The notes under the pieces are model-generated. The model saw only the letters and a program-made list of their open reading frames with translations, did not search any database and was not told the DNA's origin. The position numbers were made by a program, and so were the translations under genes. Of a stretch of DNA of 64,000 nucleotides, positions 43,930 through 51,856 are shown piece after piece (within the stretch, counting starts at the first letter, position 1; every line of letters starts with the position of its first letter). Origin of the DNA: Flavobacterium ardleyense (GTDB taxonomy: Bacteria > Bacteroidota > Bacteroidia > Flavobacteriales > Flavobacteriaceae). Location: positions 2,108,001 to 2,172,000 of the forward strand of contig NZ_CP137891.1 of the NCBI RefSeq assembly GCF_033547075.1. Reading direction: 5' to 3'.

Positions 43930-45303
43930 TCAAGAGGCTGGAATTGATAGATTAAAAGTCGCTCCCTTGCCCAAATCACTTACAATCTGAATACTGCCGT
44001 GATGCGCTTTTACAATCTGTTGCACATAATATAATCCAAGCCCCAATCCTTTTGTAGTATGAATATCGCCTTGCTGTACGCGATAAAATTTATCAAATAA
44101 TACCAACTGATTTTGTTTTGATATCCCAATTCCATCGTCTTGAATCGCAATGCAGAACTTAGAATCGTGCATAGAACAGGAAACCAATATATTATGACAG
44201 CCATATTTAACTGCGTTTTCTAATACATTCGTAATTGCCGTGGTAAGATGAAATTTATCCAGATTTAGGGTTGCCGAAAGATTTTTAAAGTCAGTTTTGA
44301 TTAACACATTTGGAAAAGCAATTTGGAAATCGTCGATTATCTCATTCAGAAAATTCGCCATTAGAACTTTTTCTTTATTTAAATCGATATCATTATAACC
44401 CAAAGCATTTGTCATCACTTGATCTATCAGACTTTGTAGACGAGTATTTTGTCTATTGATGGTTTCTAAAAGTCCATCAAAACTTTCGAAATTTTCTTTT
44501 ATTTGAGGTCGACTGAGCAATTTTGTCGAAACGGATAATGTTGCCAATGGCGTTTTTAACTCGTGGGTAATGTTATTAATAAAATCAGTTTTGATATTAC
44601 TTATTTTCTTTTGTTGTATCAAAGATTTCAACGTAATTACAAATAGAAGTGTAAGAATTAAAATAAAGCATACCGCCAATGAAAAGATCAATATCATTCT
44701 TTTCAAAACAATTATCTCCCAATTTTTTATTGAAACAAACAAAGTGTCTTCGGTCAGTAATTTATAAGAGACATTTCCAACTGTAGATTTAAATACGCCG
44801 CTGGTAGTACCAACGTAATTTCGGACCATAAATGCGTCTTCAAGTGATGCTAAATTCCCAAAAACCTTATTTGTAATCAGGGGTTGTTCAGCAAAAATAG
44901 TATCTGCTTCAGCATTGTTGTAGAGTACAAATTTATCCAACACAATCGCGAAATCCATTTCCAAATCGGGCATTTCTTTTCGAAATTCCTCTTGAAGCTT
45001 TTCAGTTAATTCCTTTTTGAAATTATTCTGTAGAATTGATTGTTTTATTTGCTCTTTTGTAGTTGTGTGATTTAGCAAAAAATGTTCTGCTAGTTCCTTA
45101 TAATAAATATCTTTTTTGACAAAAATCTTCGAATCAATATCGCTGTAATCGTTGGTGATACTAGCAATACGCTCTTTAATTTCCAATCGAAACTGCTCCA
45201 CTTTATATTCATATGCAGTCTTTACAAGATAGAATTGCATTGCAATCAGCCCAATTAAAACGGCTGCCGATCCAACGATAAGTAAATTGATCTTCTGCTT
45301 CAT
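43930..45303 (-). CDS. Sensor histidine kinase
   Basis: I chose the ATG at 45303 (MKQKINLL...), giving 457 residues. Two membrane helices (about 6-24 and 207-229) flank a periplasmic sensing domain. The HisKA box (DFINNITHELKTPLATLS) and the HATPase_c motifs (NVLENAVKYG, DDGIGI, GLGLGLYYV, GKGATFNLSIP) are complete. The periplasmic domain is of no family I recognise, so the signal is unknown. The response regulator follows 59 bp downstream. Confidence 0.93.
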   Translation of the reverse strand: MKQKINLLIVGSAAVLIGLIAMQFYLVKTAYEYKVEQFRLEIKERIASITNDYSDIDSKIFVKKDIYYKELAEHFLLNHTTTKEQIKQSILQNNFKKELTEKLQEEFRKEMPDLEMDFAIVLDKFVLYNNAEADTIFAEQPLITNKVFGNLASLEDAFMVRNYVGTTSGVFKSTVGNVSYKLLTEDTLFVSIKNWEIIVLKRMILIFSLAVCFILILTLLFVITLKSLIQQKKISNIKTDFINNITHELKTPLATLSVSTKLLSRPQIKENFESFDGLLETINRQNTRLQSLIDQVMTNALGYNDIDLNKEKVLMANFLNEIIDDFQIAFPNVLIKTDFKNLSATLNLDKFHLTTAITNVLENAVKYGCHNILVSCSMHDSKFCIAIQDDGIGISKQNQLVLFDKFYRVQQGDIHTTKGLGLGLYYVQQIVKAHHGSIQIVSDLGKGATFNLSIPAS

Positions 45304-45451
45304 AAAGTTATAAATACTCTTCAAAAATACATTTTTTATCAATGGAAAAATAGATTAACCCTGTGTTAACCCTGCATTAACCTTCAATTCTACGTCTTTA
45401 ATGCAAATTTGTAATCGTTGAAAATAGAAAATGTTTTAAAATTATATCTCT

Positions 45452-46414
45452 ATGCTACTAATATCTAAAATTTATGCTGCCGCCCAAAAAGTTCCTGAAG
45501 ATTTTGGTTTTCGTCATATAAAATTAAAATACCTCGACGATCCAGTGGATGTAATTGTAATTTCAAAAATAGGAGAAGAGCGCATTGCCAAACCACTTTT
45601 TCTATATTGTCAAGATAGTTTGCCCAAGCCTGTAATTAAATATTCTGAAAAAGGACTTTACGATATTCTGCCCTTTGATGAGCAATTATTTCTTAGTGAT
45701 TTCCACATCGCGATTGTCGGAAAACCTTTTATTCCTGTTATCAGTAATGTCGACAAGTTATCTACAGACTTCCTATTTCTAAAAGATTTCGAAAACCGAA
45801 TTCCGCCAAGAGGATATTCGGATAGAAATTATTTGGATTATTACGTTTTTCGAAATAATTCAATTTTAAAACAATTGTTTAAATACCGCTGGGCAAAAAC
45901 TTCTAAACTTTTAGTTGTTGGTGAAGGCGAAGGAAGTTCGATTGCCGTAAAAATGGCGACATTAAATAAGAAAATCACGCATCTAATCTATTCACGAGGA
46001 AATCCCTACGGAAACTTCGCGAATCAGTTGCAAGAGAATAAATTAAATCAAAATAGCTATCAAACTTCGAAAGAAATTTTGCTTGACTATAGCGGAGTTG
46101 TGTCTAAATCAACAGAAATTCAATACAATCAATTAGAAACTTCAAAAGCAATTTTTAGTTTTTCACTTCCGCAACGTGATAATTTGCTGTCTTTAAAAAT
46201 CCCAATTTTGGTATATTATAAAACTGCTGACTCCAACCGAGTATTTAATGATTTTTTCCAAATTGAAGTTATTCGAGAAAGAAAATTGAGTATTGAATTT
46301 GACTGCGACTTAGATAGTAGGCCTGATTTTCTATCAGAGAATGAAAAAAACAATTCTGACCGTATATCCAGAAAATGGCAAAAGTGGTGGGAGAGGTGCA
46401 TTAACTTAAAATAA
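45452..46414 (+). CDS. Alpha/beta-hydrolase-like protein with altered nucleophile elbow (320 aa)
   Basis: The fold is suggested by LLVVGEGEGSSIAVKMATLNKKITHLIYSRG, which resembles a hydrolase elbow and following helix, and by a late IPILVYYKTADSNRVF segment placed where the acid-bearing strand sits. In the elbow the usual nucleophile Ser of G-x-S-x-G is a Glu (GEGEG). It would then be inactive as an esterase, or use the following Ser. The protein lacks a signal peptide. It is divergent from the two-component system. Function is unknown. Confidence 0.6.
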   Translation: MLLISKIYAAAQKVPEDFGFRHIKLKYLDDPVDVIVISKIGEERIAKPLFLYCQDSLPKPVIKYSEKGLYDILPFDEQLFLSDFHIAIVGKPFIPVISNVDKLSTDFLFLKDFENRIPPRGYSDRNYLDYYVFRNNSILKQLFKYRWAKTSKLLVVGEGEGSSIAVKMATLNKKITHLIYSRGNPYGNFANQLQENKLNQNSYQTSKEILLDYSGVVSKSTEIQYNQLETSKAIFSFSLPQRDNLLSLKIPILVYYKTADSNRVFNDFFQIEVIRERKLSIEFDCDLDSRPDFLSENEKNNSDRISRKWQKWWERCINLK

Positions 46415-46440
46415 TTGTTTGCTTAGGATAACAACAATAA

Positions 46441-46470
46441 AAAGGTGGTAATTTGTAATTACCACCTTTT
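46441..46470. terminator. Bidirectional intrinsic terminator
   Basis: AAAGGTGGTAATT 46441-46453 pairs with AATTACCACCTTT 46457-46469 across a TGT loop, with A and T runs outside. It lies between two convergent genes ending at 46414 and 46492, so it can serve both. Confidence 0.9.
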
Positions 46471-46491
46471 TTCAAGTTCACAAAATTTGAA

Positions 46492-47148
46492 TTATGCTTC
46501 TGCAGCATCAAAATTAATGTCATTATAAGCCGCTTCTGTCAATGTTTTATCTGCTGCTTTTTCTTCTTCTAGAGATTCGTGCAATAATTTTCCTGCTTTA
46601 ATTTCACCTAGCGTTTTTGCGTAAGCACAAAGAGTACCGTAAGTCGCAATCTCGTAGTGTTCAATTTTTTGAGATGCCGCGATAATTCCAGCGTCACGTA
46701 CAGCTCCTGGCTCAGTTTCTTCAAGGATTTCTTCCCCTTCTTTAATCAGTCCCGCCATTGCCTCACATTTTTTGGCAACCGCTTTCTCACCAATCATTTC
46801 AAATACTTGTTGTAGTCTTTCTATCTGACCTTCCGTTTCGGTTAGATGCGAATTTAACGCTTCAATTAGTTTCTTGCTAGTGGCATTTTTTGACATTTTT
46901 GGCAACGCTTTGGTCAATGCTTTTTCTGCCCAATAAATATCTTTTAATGCATCAACAAAGAATTCTCTCAAATCTTCTGCAGCACTTTTCTTTGCTTTCA
47001 CTTCTTTTCCTCCGCTTTTGGCAGTAGAAGTCGACTTAGAGTCAGATTTTGCTGTAGATTTTTCGGCAGTTTTGCTTGCAGTTTTAGTTGTAGCTGAAGT
47101 TGCTTTTTTTTCGGTTTCTTTGGTATCTTTTTTGTCCGTAGTTTTCAT
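46492..47148 (-). CDS. YciE/YciF (DUF892) ferroxidase-like protein with Lys/Thr-rich N-terminus
   Basis: A 218-residue protein. The first about 55 residues are a low-complexity Lys/Thr/Ser/Ala tail. The rest is a four-helix ferritin-like domain with the family motif LREFFVDALKDIYWAEKAL and Glu/His residues in HLTETEGQIERL and SQKIEHYEIATYGTL. YciE/YciF proteins respond to stress. The basic tail may bind nucleic acid (inference). Confidence 0.92.
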   Translation of the reverse strand: MKTTDKKDTKETEKKATSATTKTASKTAEKSTAKSDSKSTSTAKSGGKEVKAKKSAAEDLREFFVDALKDIYWAEKALTKALPKMSKNATSKKLIEALNSHLTETEGQIERLQQVFEMIGEKAVAKKCEAMAGLIKEGEEILEETEPGAVRDAGIIAASQKIEHYEIATYGTLCAYAKTLGEIKAGKLLHESLEEEKAADKTLTEAAYNDINFDAAEA

Positions 47149-47288
47149 AGTACTATTTTTTTTATTGAATTATAAAATTATAAAAGTCATCCTTTTACCA
47201 TCTTACATAATTTTTGTAAAAATTTATTACTTCCACACTTAAGTAAATAGTAGACATTAAACGGGCATTTTCAAGGATCTTTTTTTTT

Positions 47289-47400
47289 GGGCGGCTGCGC
47301 AGCACCGGGCTGTCTGCTGTATCTTTACTGCTCCAATAAATAAAGTTTCTAAAACAAATAATCGGGGAGCAGTAAAGGATGCCGCGACCATCCCTGCCGC
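47289..47400 (+). repeat. Dispersed three-stem repeat, copy E (short)
   Basis: This is the shortest complete plus-strand copy. GGGCGGC follows a T run, and hairpin 1 is reduced to GCTGCGCAGC. Hairpin 2 is CTTTACTGCTCC 47323-47334 with GGAGCAGTAAAG 47366-47377. The G-to-A change on one arm is matched by C-to-T on the other, so pairing is kept. It ends CCCTGCCGC. Confidence 0.92.
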
Positions 47401-47529
47401 AAAATAGCGGTGTCCAAGATATTATTCAATCATCATAGAAATCCAATTCAAAAAGATTATTAGTAATTAAGAAACCTTAACTTGCTAGTGTAGTTTACAA
47501 CGGATTTTAAGAATCTTACGGAGCATAAA

Positions 47530-47856
47530 ATGATGGCAACACCTACAGATAATGATTCTCATTTTTCCAAATTGAAGAACGGGAAAAATCTAGCCGTTTT
47601 AATTGCTGTGAAATTTGGTCTTAAAGCCTTAAAAAGTCACGAACGTGAAGATGTGAATTATAATTATTTTCATCTTTTATTGAAAGGGTATATAGATCAG
47701 AATGGAAAACTTGAAATTACAAATCTTGAAGTAAAGGACAACCTGCCGTATGAAAAGCTAAAAGACTTTATCGAAAATCAAACGTACGATGTGAATTTTT
47801 TACCAACTGAATTTGACAAATTCTTTTTTACGACTTTTGATTATAAATTTAGATAG
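47530..47856 (+). CDS. Hypothetical soluble protein (108 aa)
   Basis: A 108-residue protein of unknown family. It has GKNLAVLIAVKFGLKALKS as a helix and a later NYFHLLLKGYIDQNGKLEITNLEV beta segment. It has no signal peptide or membrane helix. It stands alone next to the large tandem-repeat array, with no terminator between them other than the repeats themselves. Confidence 0.55.
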   Translation: MMATPTDNDSHFSKLKNGKNLAVLIAVKFGLKALKSHEREDVNYNYFHLLLKGYIDQNGKLEITNLEVKDNLPYEKLKDFIENQTYDVNFLPTEFDKFFFTTFDYKFR

Positions 47857-49141
47857 TTCTCGATGATTTCGCTGATTATCGCAGTTTTTTATTTATGCAT
47901 TTATCTGCGAATATCTGCGGGATCTGCGGGATTGAAAAGTAAAACTGTCGGATTATCATAGAGTTTTTTTATGAGTTAATCCGCGAATATCTGCGAGATG
48001 TCCGCCAGTTAAAAATAAAGCTGTCGGATTATTGCAGAGTTTTTTTACGACCTAATCTGCGAATATCTGCGTGATCTGCGGGATTGAAAAATATTGCTGT
48101 CGATTATCACAGTTTTTTATTTATGCATTTATCTGCGAATATCTGCGTGATCTGCGGGAGTAAAAAATAATGCTGTCGAATTTTCGCAGAGTTTTTTTAT
48201 GAGTTAATCTGCGAATATCTGCGGAATCTGAGATAGTAAAAAGTAATGCTGTCGATTATCGCAAAGCTTTTTTATGAGTTAATCTGCAAATATCTGAGGG
48301 ATCTGCGGGAGTAAAAAATAATGCTGTCGGATTATAGCAGAGTTTTTTTATGAATTAATCCGCGAATATCTGCGAATATCTGCGGGATTGAAAAACAATG
48401 CTGTCGGATTATCGCAGTTTTTTATTTATGAGTTAATCTGCGAATATCTCCGGGATCTGCGGGGGTAAAAAATAATGCTGTAGATTATCACAGAGTTTTT
48501 TAATGGAGTTAATCCGCGAATATCTGGGAGATCTGCGGGATTGAAAAATAAAACTGTCGGATTATCATAGAGTTTTTTTATGAGTTAATCCGCGAATATC
48601 TGCGAGATTGAAAAATATTGCTGTCGGATTATCGCAATTTTTTATTTATGAGTTAATCTGCGAATATCTGCGGGATCTGCGGGAGTAAAAAATAATGCTG
48701 TCGGATTATCGCAGCTTTTTATGGAGCTAATCTGCGAATATCTGCGTGATCTGCGGCAGTAAAAAATAATGCTGTCGATTATCGCAGAGTTTTTTTACGA
48801 CCTAATCTGCGAATATCTGCGAGATCTGCGGCAGTAAAAAATAATGCTGTCGAATTTTCGCAATTTTTTATTTATGAGTTAATCTGCGAATATCTCCGGG
48901 ATCTGCGGGGGTAAAAAATAATGCTGTAGATTATCACAGAGTTTTTTAATGGAGTTAATCCGCGAATATCTGGGAGATCTGCGGGAGTATAAAATAATAC
49001 TGTCGGATTATCGCAGCTTTTTATCTATTCATTTATCTGCGAATATCTGCGGGATTGAAAAACAATGCTGTCGGATTATCGCAGTTTTTTATTTATGCAT
49101 TTTGTCCCGTCCTGAAATAGCGATACACAAAATGTATCATT

Positions 49142-49576
49142 ATGAAAGAAGATCAGGGAAACCGCTACATCAAGCGCACACAGAAAGACTACACTATGTC
49201 TTTTAAATTACAAATTGTTCAAGAAATAGAGAAAGGATCTCGGTCTATTTCTGAAGTAACCAAAGAATATGGGATACAAAGTCATAGTACGGTTCTTAAT
49301 TGGTTGCGAAAATTCGGTAACTTTGATTGGGAGAATCAAATACCAACTACTATGACAAAGTCACCAGAACAGAAGGTAATGGAGCTTGAAGCCAAAGTAA
49401 AACTACTGGAGAAGCAGAAGTCGCTTTTGGAACACCAAGCTTTTGTTGCAGATAAAAAAGCAATCATTTTCGATATGATGATTGATCTCGCTGAGAAAGA
49501 ATATAAAATTGATATACGAAAAAACTCCTCACCCGAACAATCGACAATTTTAAAGAGCAAGAACACCAAACAGTAG
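49142..49576 (+). CDS. IS3-family transposase OrfA (second element)
   Basis: A 144-residue protein with an N-terminal helix-turn-helix (FKLQIVQEIEKGSRSISEVTKEYGI, STVLNWLRKFG) and a coiled coil (VMELEAKVKLLEKQKSLLEHQ). A canonical slippery heptamer A-AAA-AAC lies at 49519-49525 in the correct phase. From it the -1 frame stays open into OrfB, so an OrfAB fusion is expected. Confidence 0.92.
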   Translation: MKEDQGNRYIKRTQKDYTMSFKLQIVQEIEKGSRSISEVTKEYGIQSHSTVLNWLRKFGNFDWENQIPTTMTKSPEQKVMELEAKVKLLEKQKSLLEHQAFVADKKAIIFDMMIDLAEKEYKIDIRKNSSPEQSTILKSKNTKQ

Positions 49577-50445
49577 TGTTCGCCTGTAATTTGTTCGGGG
49601 TAGACAGACAGGTTTATTATCGAAATATTAAAAGAAAGTCCGTAAAAGAGTCTAAAGCAATTGAAGTTGTATCGATGGTTCTATATATTAGGAAATCTAT
49701 GCCCAGACTTGGTACAAAGAAATCGTACCATCTTTTAAAGGATCAATTGAAACCATTAAAAATAGGCAGGGATAAATTATTTAATATATTAAGGGCTAAT
49801 CACTTACTAATCCAGCCTAGACGCAGCTATCACATCACAACTAACTCACATCATCACTTTAGAAAACATAAAAATCAAGTCCTTGGTTTAGAAATAAACA
49901 GACCTGATCAAGTATGGGTCTCTGATATAACATACATAGGCAGAAGAGAAAATCCTTGTTATTTAAGCATCATTACCGATGCATATTCTAAGAAGATTAT
50001 GGGACACTACGTTGCCGATAATATGAATACTGAAAGCAGCGCATTAGCATTGAGGATGGCAATTAAACAAAGGAAAAGCAAGCAAGTTCCACTAATTCAT
50101 CACTCGGATAGAGGCCTACAATATTGCGCAAAGGATTATCAAAAGATCTTAAGAAAAAATGGAATAGTAGCTAGTATGACACAGAACTCAGATCCGTACG
50201 AAAACGCCGTGGCCGAAAGAATCAATGGGATATTAAAACAGGAATTTATGATTGACAAATACAATCTAAAATTGAATCTAATGAAGAGCCTGGTTAAGGA
50301 ATCAATTGACACTTACAATGAACTACGACCACATTATTCTAATTATATGCTAACTCCTAACCAAATGCATTTGCAGAACATAATTAAAATGAGAACCTAT
50401 AAAACAAAAAAAAACACTTGCGAAAATGATTTTGCAAGTGTTTAA
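49576..50445 (+). CDS. IS3-family transposase OrfB (second element)
   Basis: The 289-residue reading starts at GTG 49576 in the OrfA stop (TAGTG), but the frame is open back to the slippery site at 49519. The DDE residues are Asp in WVSDITYIG, Asp in HHSDRGLQYC and Glu in ENAVAERINGIL. A 10-bp hairpin (50412-50421 with 50434-50443) overlaps its end and may terminate the transcript. Confidence 0.92.
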   Translation: MFACNLFGVDRQVYYRNIKRKSVKESKAIEVVSMVLYIRKSMPRLGTKKSYHLLKDQLKPLKIGRDKLFNILRANHLLIQPRRSYHITTNSHHHFRKHKNQVLGLEINRPDQVWVSDITYIGRRENPCYLSIITDAYSKKIMGHYVADNMNTESSALALRMAIKQRKSKQVPLIHHSDRGLQYCAKDYQKILRKNGIVASMTQNSDPYENAVAERINGILKQEFMIDKYNLKLNLMKSLVKESIDTYNELRPHYSNYMLTPNQMHLQNIIKMRTYKTKKNTCENDFASV

Positions 50446-50650
50446 TTAAATATTTTTGTCTAATAATCTGTATCGCTTATTTAGGACTAGACATTTATCT
50501 GCGAATATCTGCGGGATCTGCGGGAGTAAAAAATAATGCTGTCGGATTATTACAGAGTTTTTTTATGAGTTTATCTGCGGGATCTGCGGGAGTAAAAAAT
50601 AATGCTGTAGATTATCACAGAGTTTTTTAATGGAGTTAATCCGCGAATAG

Positions 50651-50752
50651 CTTGGGGAAGTTGTTGCTGATAAAGTTGCTTTAGAGAAAACCCAAAAATT
50701 CAGAAAGCAGAGTGAGGATGAAATGAAAAAGAGAAGTATACAGCTAGATTAA
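50651..50752 (+). pseudogene. C-terminal remnant of an unknown gene at the array edge
   Basis: Immediately after the last array unit breaks off (CGCGAATAG), a 33-codon frame reads LGEVVADKVALEKTQKFRKQ and on to KKRSIQLD, then TAA at 50750-50752. The composition looks coding (charged amphipathic helix), but there is no start. It may be the 3' end of a gene that the array replaced or was inserted into. Confidence 0.4.
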
Positions 50753-50802
50753 GGCAATTATCTTCGTCAGTTTTACTTATATAAACTTACATCATTCTAC
50801 CG

Positions 50803-50885
50803 GAAGCTGTCAAAAGCTGTCAAAAGCTATTAAAATAGACTGAAAAATACTGAAAAATACTGAAAATGTAAACTGAAATTCAGTT
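50803..50885. repeat. Short direct repeats
   Basis: AGCTGTCAAA occurs two and a half times (near 50805-50832), followed by AATACTGAAA repeated (near 50842-50870). This is likely slippage-prone low-complexity DNA before the next gene. The rest of the 290 bp up to 51043 holds no gene. Confidence 0.6.
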
Positions 50886-51042
50886 AATAAAATTACTCCT
50901 GATTTCTTCAGTTGATCGTAGAATTCAAAAAATCAACGTTAAAATCACACCGAAAGCATAGTTTTAAATCTTTAAAAAATATATTTGTTCAGCACACTAA
51001 ATAGACAATTTTGTCTCTTAAAAAAACCGAAAGAGTACTTAT

Positions 51043-51606
51043 ATGGATACTGAGAAATTTATTTTCTGCCTAGAAGGAGTTTCAGACATTGACACTGTTA
51101 CAACCACCGAAGTAGTTAAAACTTTAGAAGAAATCGCTTTGGAACAAGGTATCGCTAGTATTTACAAATCCTGCGACACCATCGAAAGTTTGGAAGAAAG
51201 TTTGGGAACTTTGCTTTATGATGATCACGATTTTAAAGATTACGAAATAATTTATCTAGTGATGCCGGGCGAATCGAATACTATTTGCTTGAATGATTAT
51301 TTCTATAGTTTTGAAGAAATCGCCGAACTATTTGAAGGTAAGATGAAGGGGAAAGTAATTCATTTTGCCAACAGAAAAATATTGGATTTAACCGCCGAAG
51401 AATCCCAATACTTTCTAGATGTAACAGGAGCTCGGGCTGTCTCAGGTTACGGATCTTCCTATAATTCCATCGCAAGTACAAATACAATTGACAGAGCATT
51501 CTTTTCCTTATATCAAGAAAATGACGACCTGAAAGAAGTGGTTGAAGAGTTGTTTCAAAAGCATTACAATTTGTGTAAACTTCTAGATTTTAGATTGTAC
51601 TATTAA
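51043..51606 (+). CDS. Conserved-looking hypothetical protein (187 aa), possibly DUF6642-like
   Basis: A soluble 187-residue protein. It starts KFIFCLEGVSDID, contains alternating strands (YEIIYLVMPGES, KGKVIHFANRKIL) and the VTGARAVSGYGSSYNSIAS segment, which suggest an alpha/beta fold. The start resembles DUF6642-type proteins, but I am not certain. No active site can be named. It is monocistronic. Confidence 0.6.
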   Translation: MDTEKFIFCLEGVSDIDTVTTTEVVKTLEEIALEQGIASIYKSCDTIESLEESLGTLLYDDHDFKDYEIIYLVMPGESNTICLNDYFYSFEEIAELFEGKMKGKVIHFANRKILDLTAEESQYFLDVTGARAVSGYGSSYNSIASTNTIDRAFFSLYQENDDLKEVVEELFQKHYNLCKLLDFRLYY

Positions 51607-51856
51607 CGCACGCAAATAGCTGAGTTAATAGTGTATATTTCAATATTTTTACTTTCCACCAGTAGATAAATCATTTCCCAAAATTCATACTACTTTCAAA
51701 GATTTGTGAAACATCCTCTTGTTTGTGCTAACATCCATTTTCTTTTTCCAAATCTCCAATTCACAAAGTCCTATAGATTTCTTAAATATAAAATTTAATG
51801 TCCTCAAGTTTCTAAATTATTTTTTATCTTGAAGTTCCAAGACAAATAATTTTCTA

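Larger units (their letters stand above)
49103..50493 (+). mobile_element. IS3-family insertion sequence inside the tandem array
   Basis: The terminal inverted repeats (left TGTCCCGTCCTGAAATAGCG, right complement TGTCTAGTCCTAAATAAGCG) match well over about 26 bp. Left flank GCATTT and right flank TTTATCTGCG rebuild an intact array unit with a 3-bp TTT duplication. The element is 1391 bp with intact orfA and orfB. It is not the same IS as the one at 11.3 kb. Confidence 0.93.
47880..50655. repeat. Tandem array of about 76-bp repeats, interrupted by an IS
   Basis: About 18-19 imperfect units of roughly 76 bp. The typical unit has TTAATCTGCGAATATCTGCG, then GGATCTGCGGGAG, TAAAAAATAATGCTGTCGGA, and TTATCGCAGAGTTTTTTTAT. 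Units differ by point changes and a few internal deletions. In each, CTGCGA near the start can pair with TCGCAG near the end just before a T run, so every unit resembles a weak intrinsic terminator. There are no unique spacers, so it is not a CRISPR array. The IS at 49103-50493 splits it. No gene is encoded in the array itself. Confidence 0.9.

Noticed and set aside
47880..50655. Possible CRISPR array
   Set aside because: Units are contiguous, about 76 bp, without unique spacers. There are no cas genes in the window.
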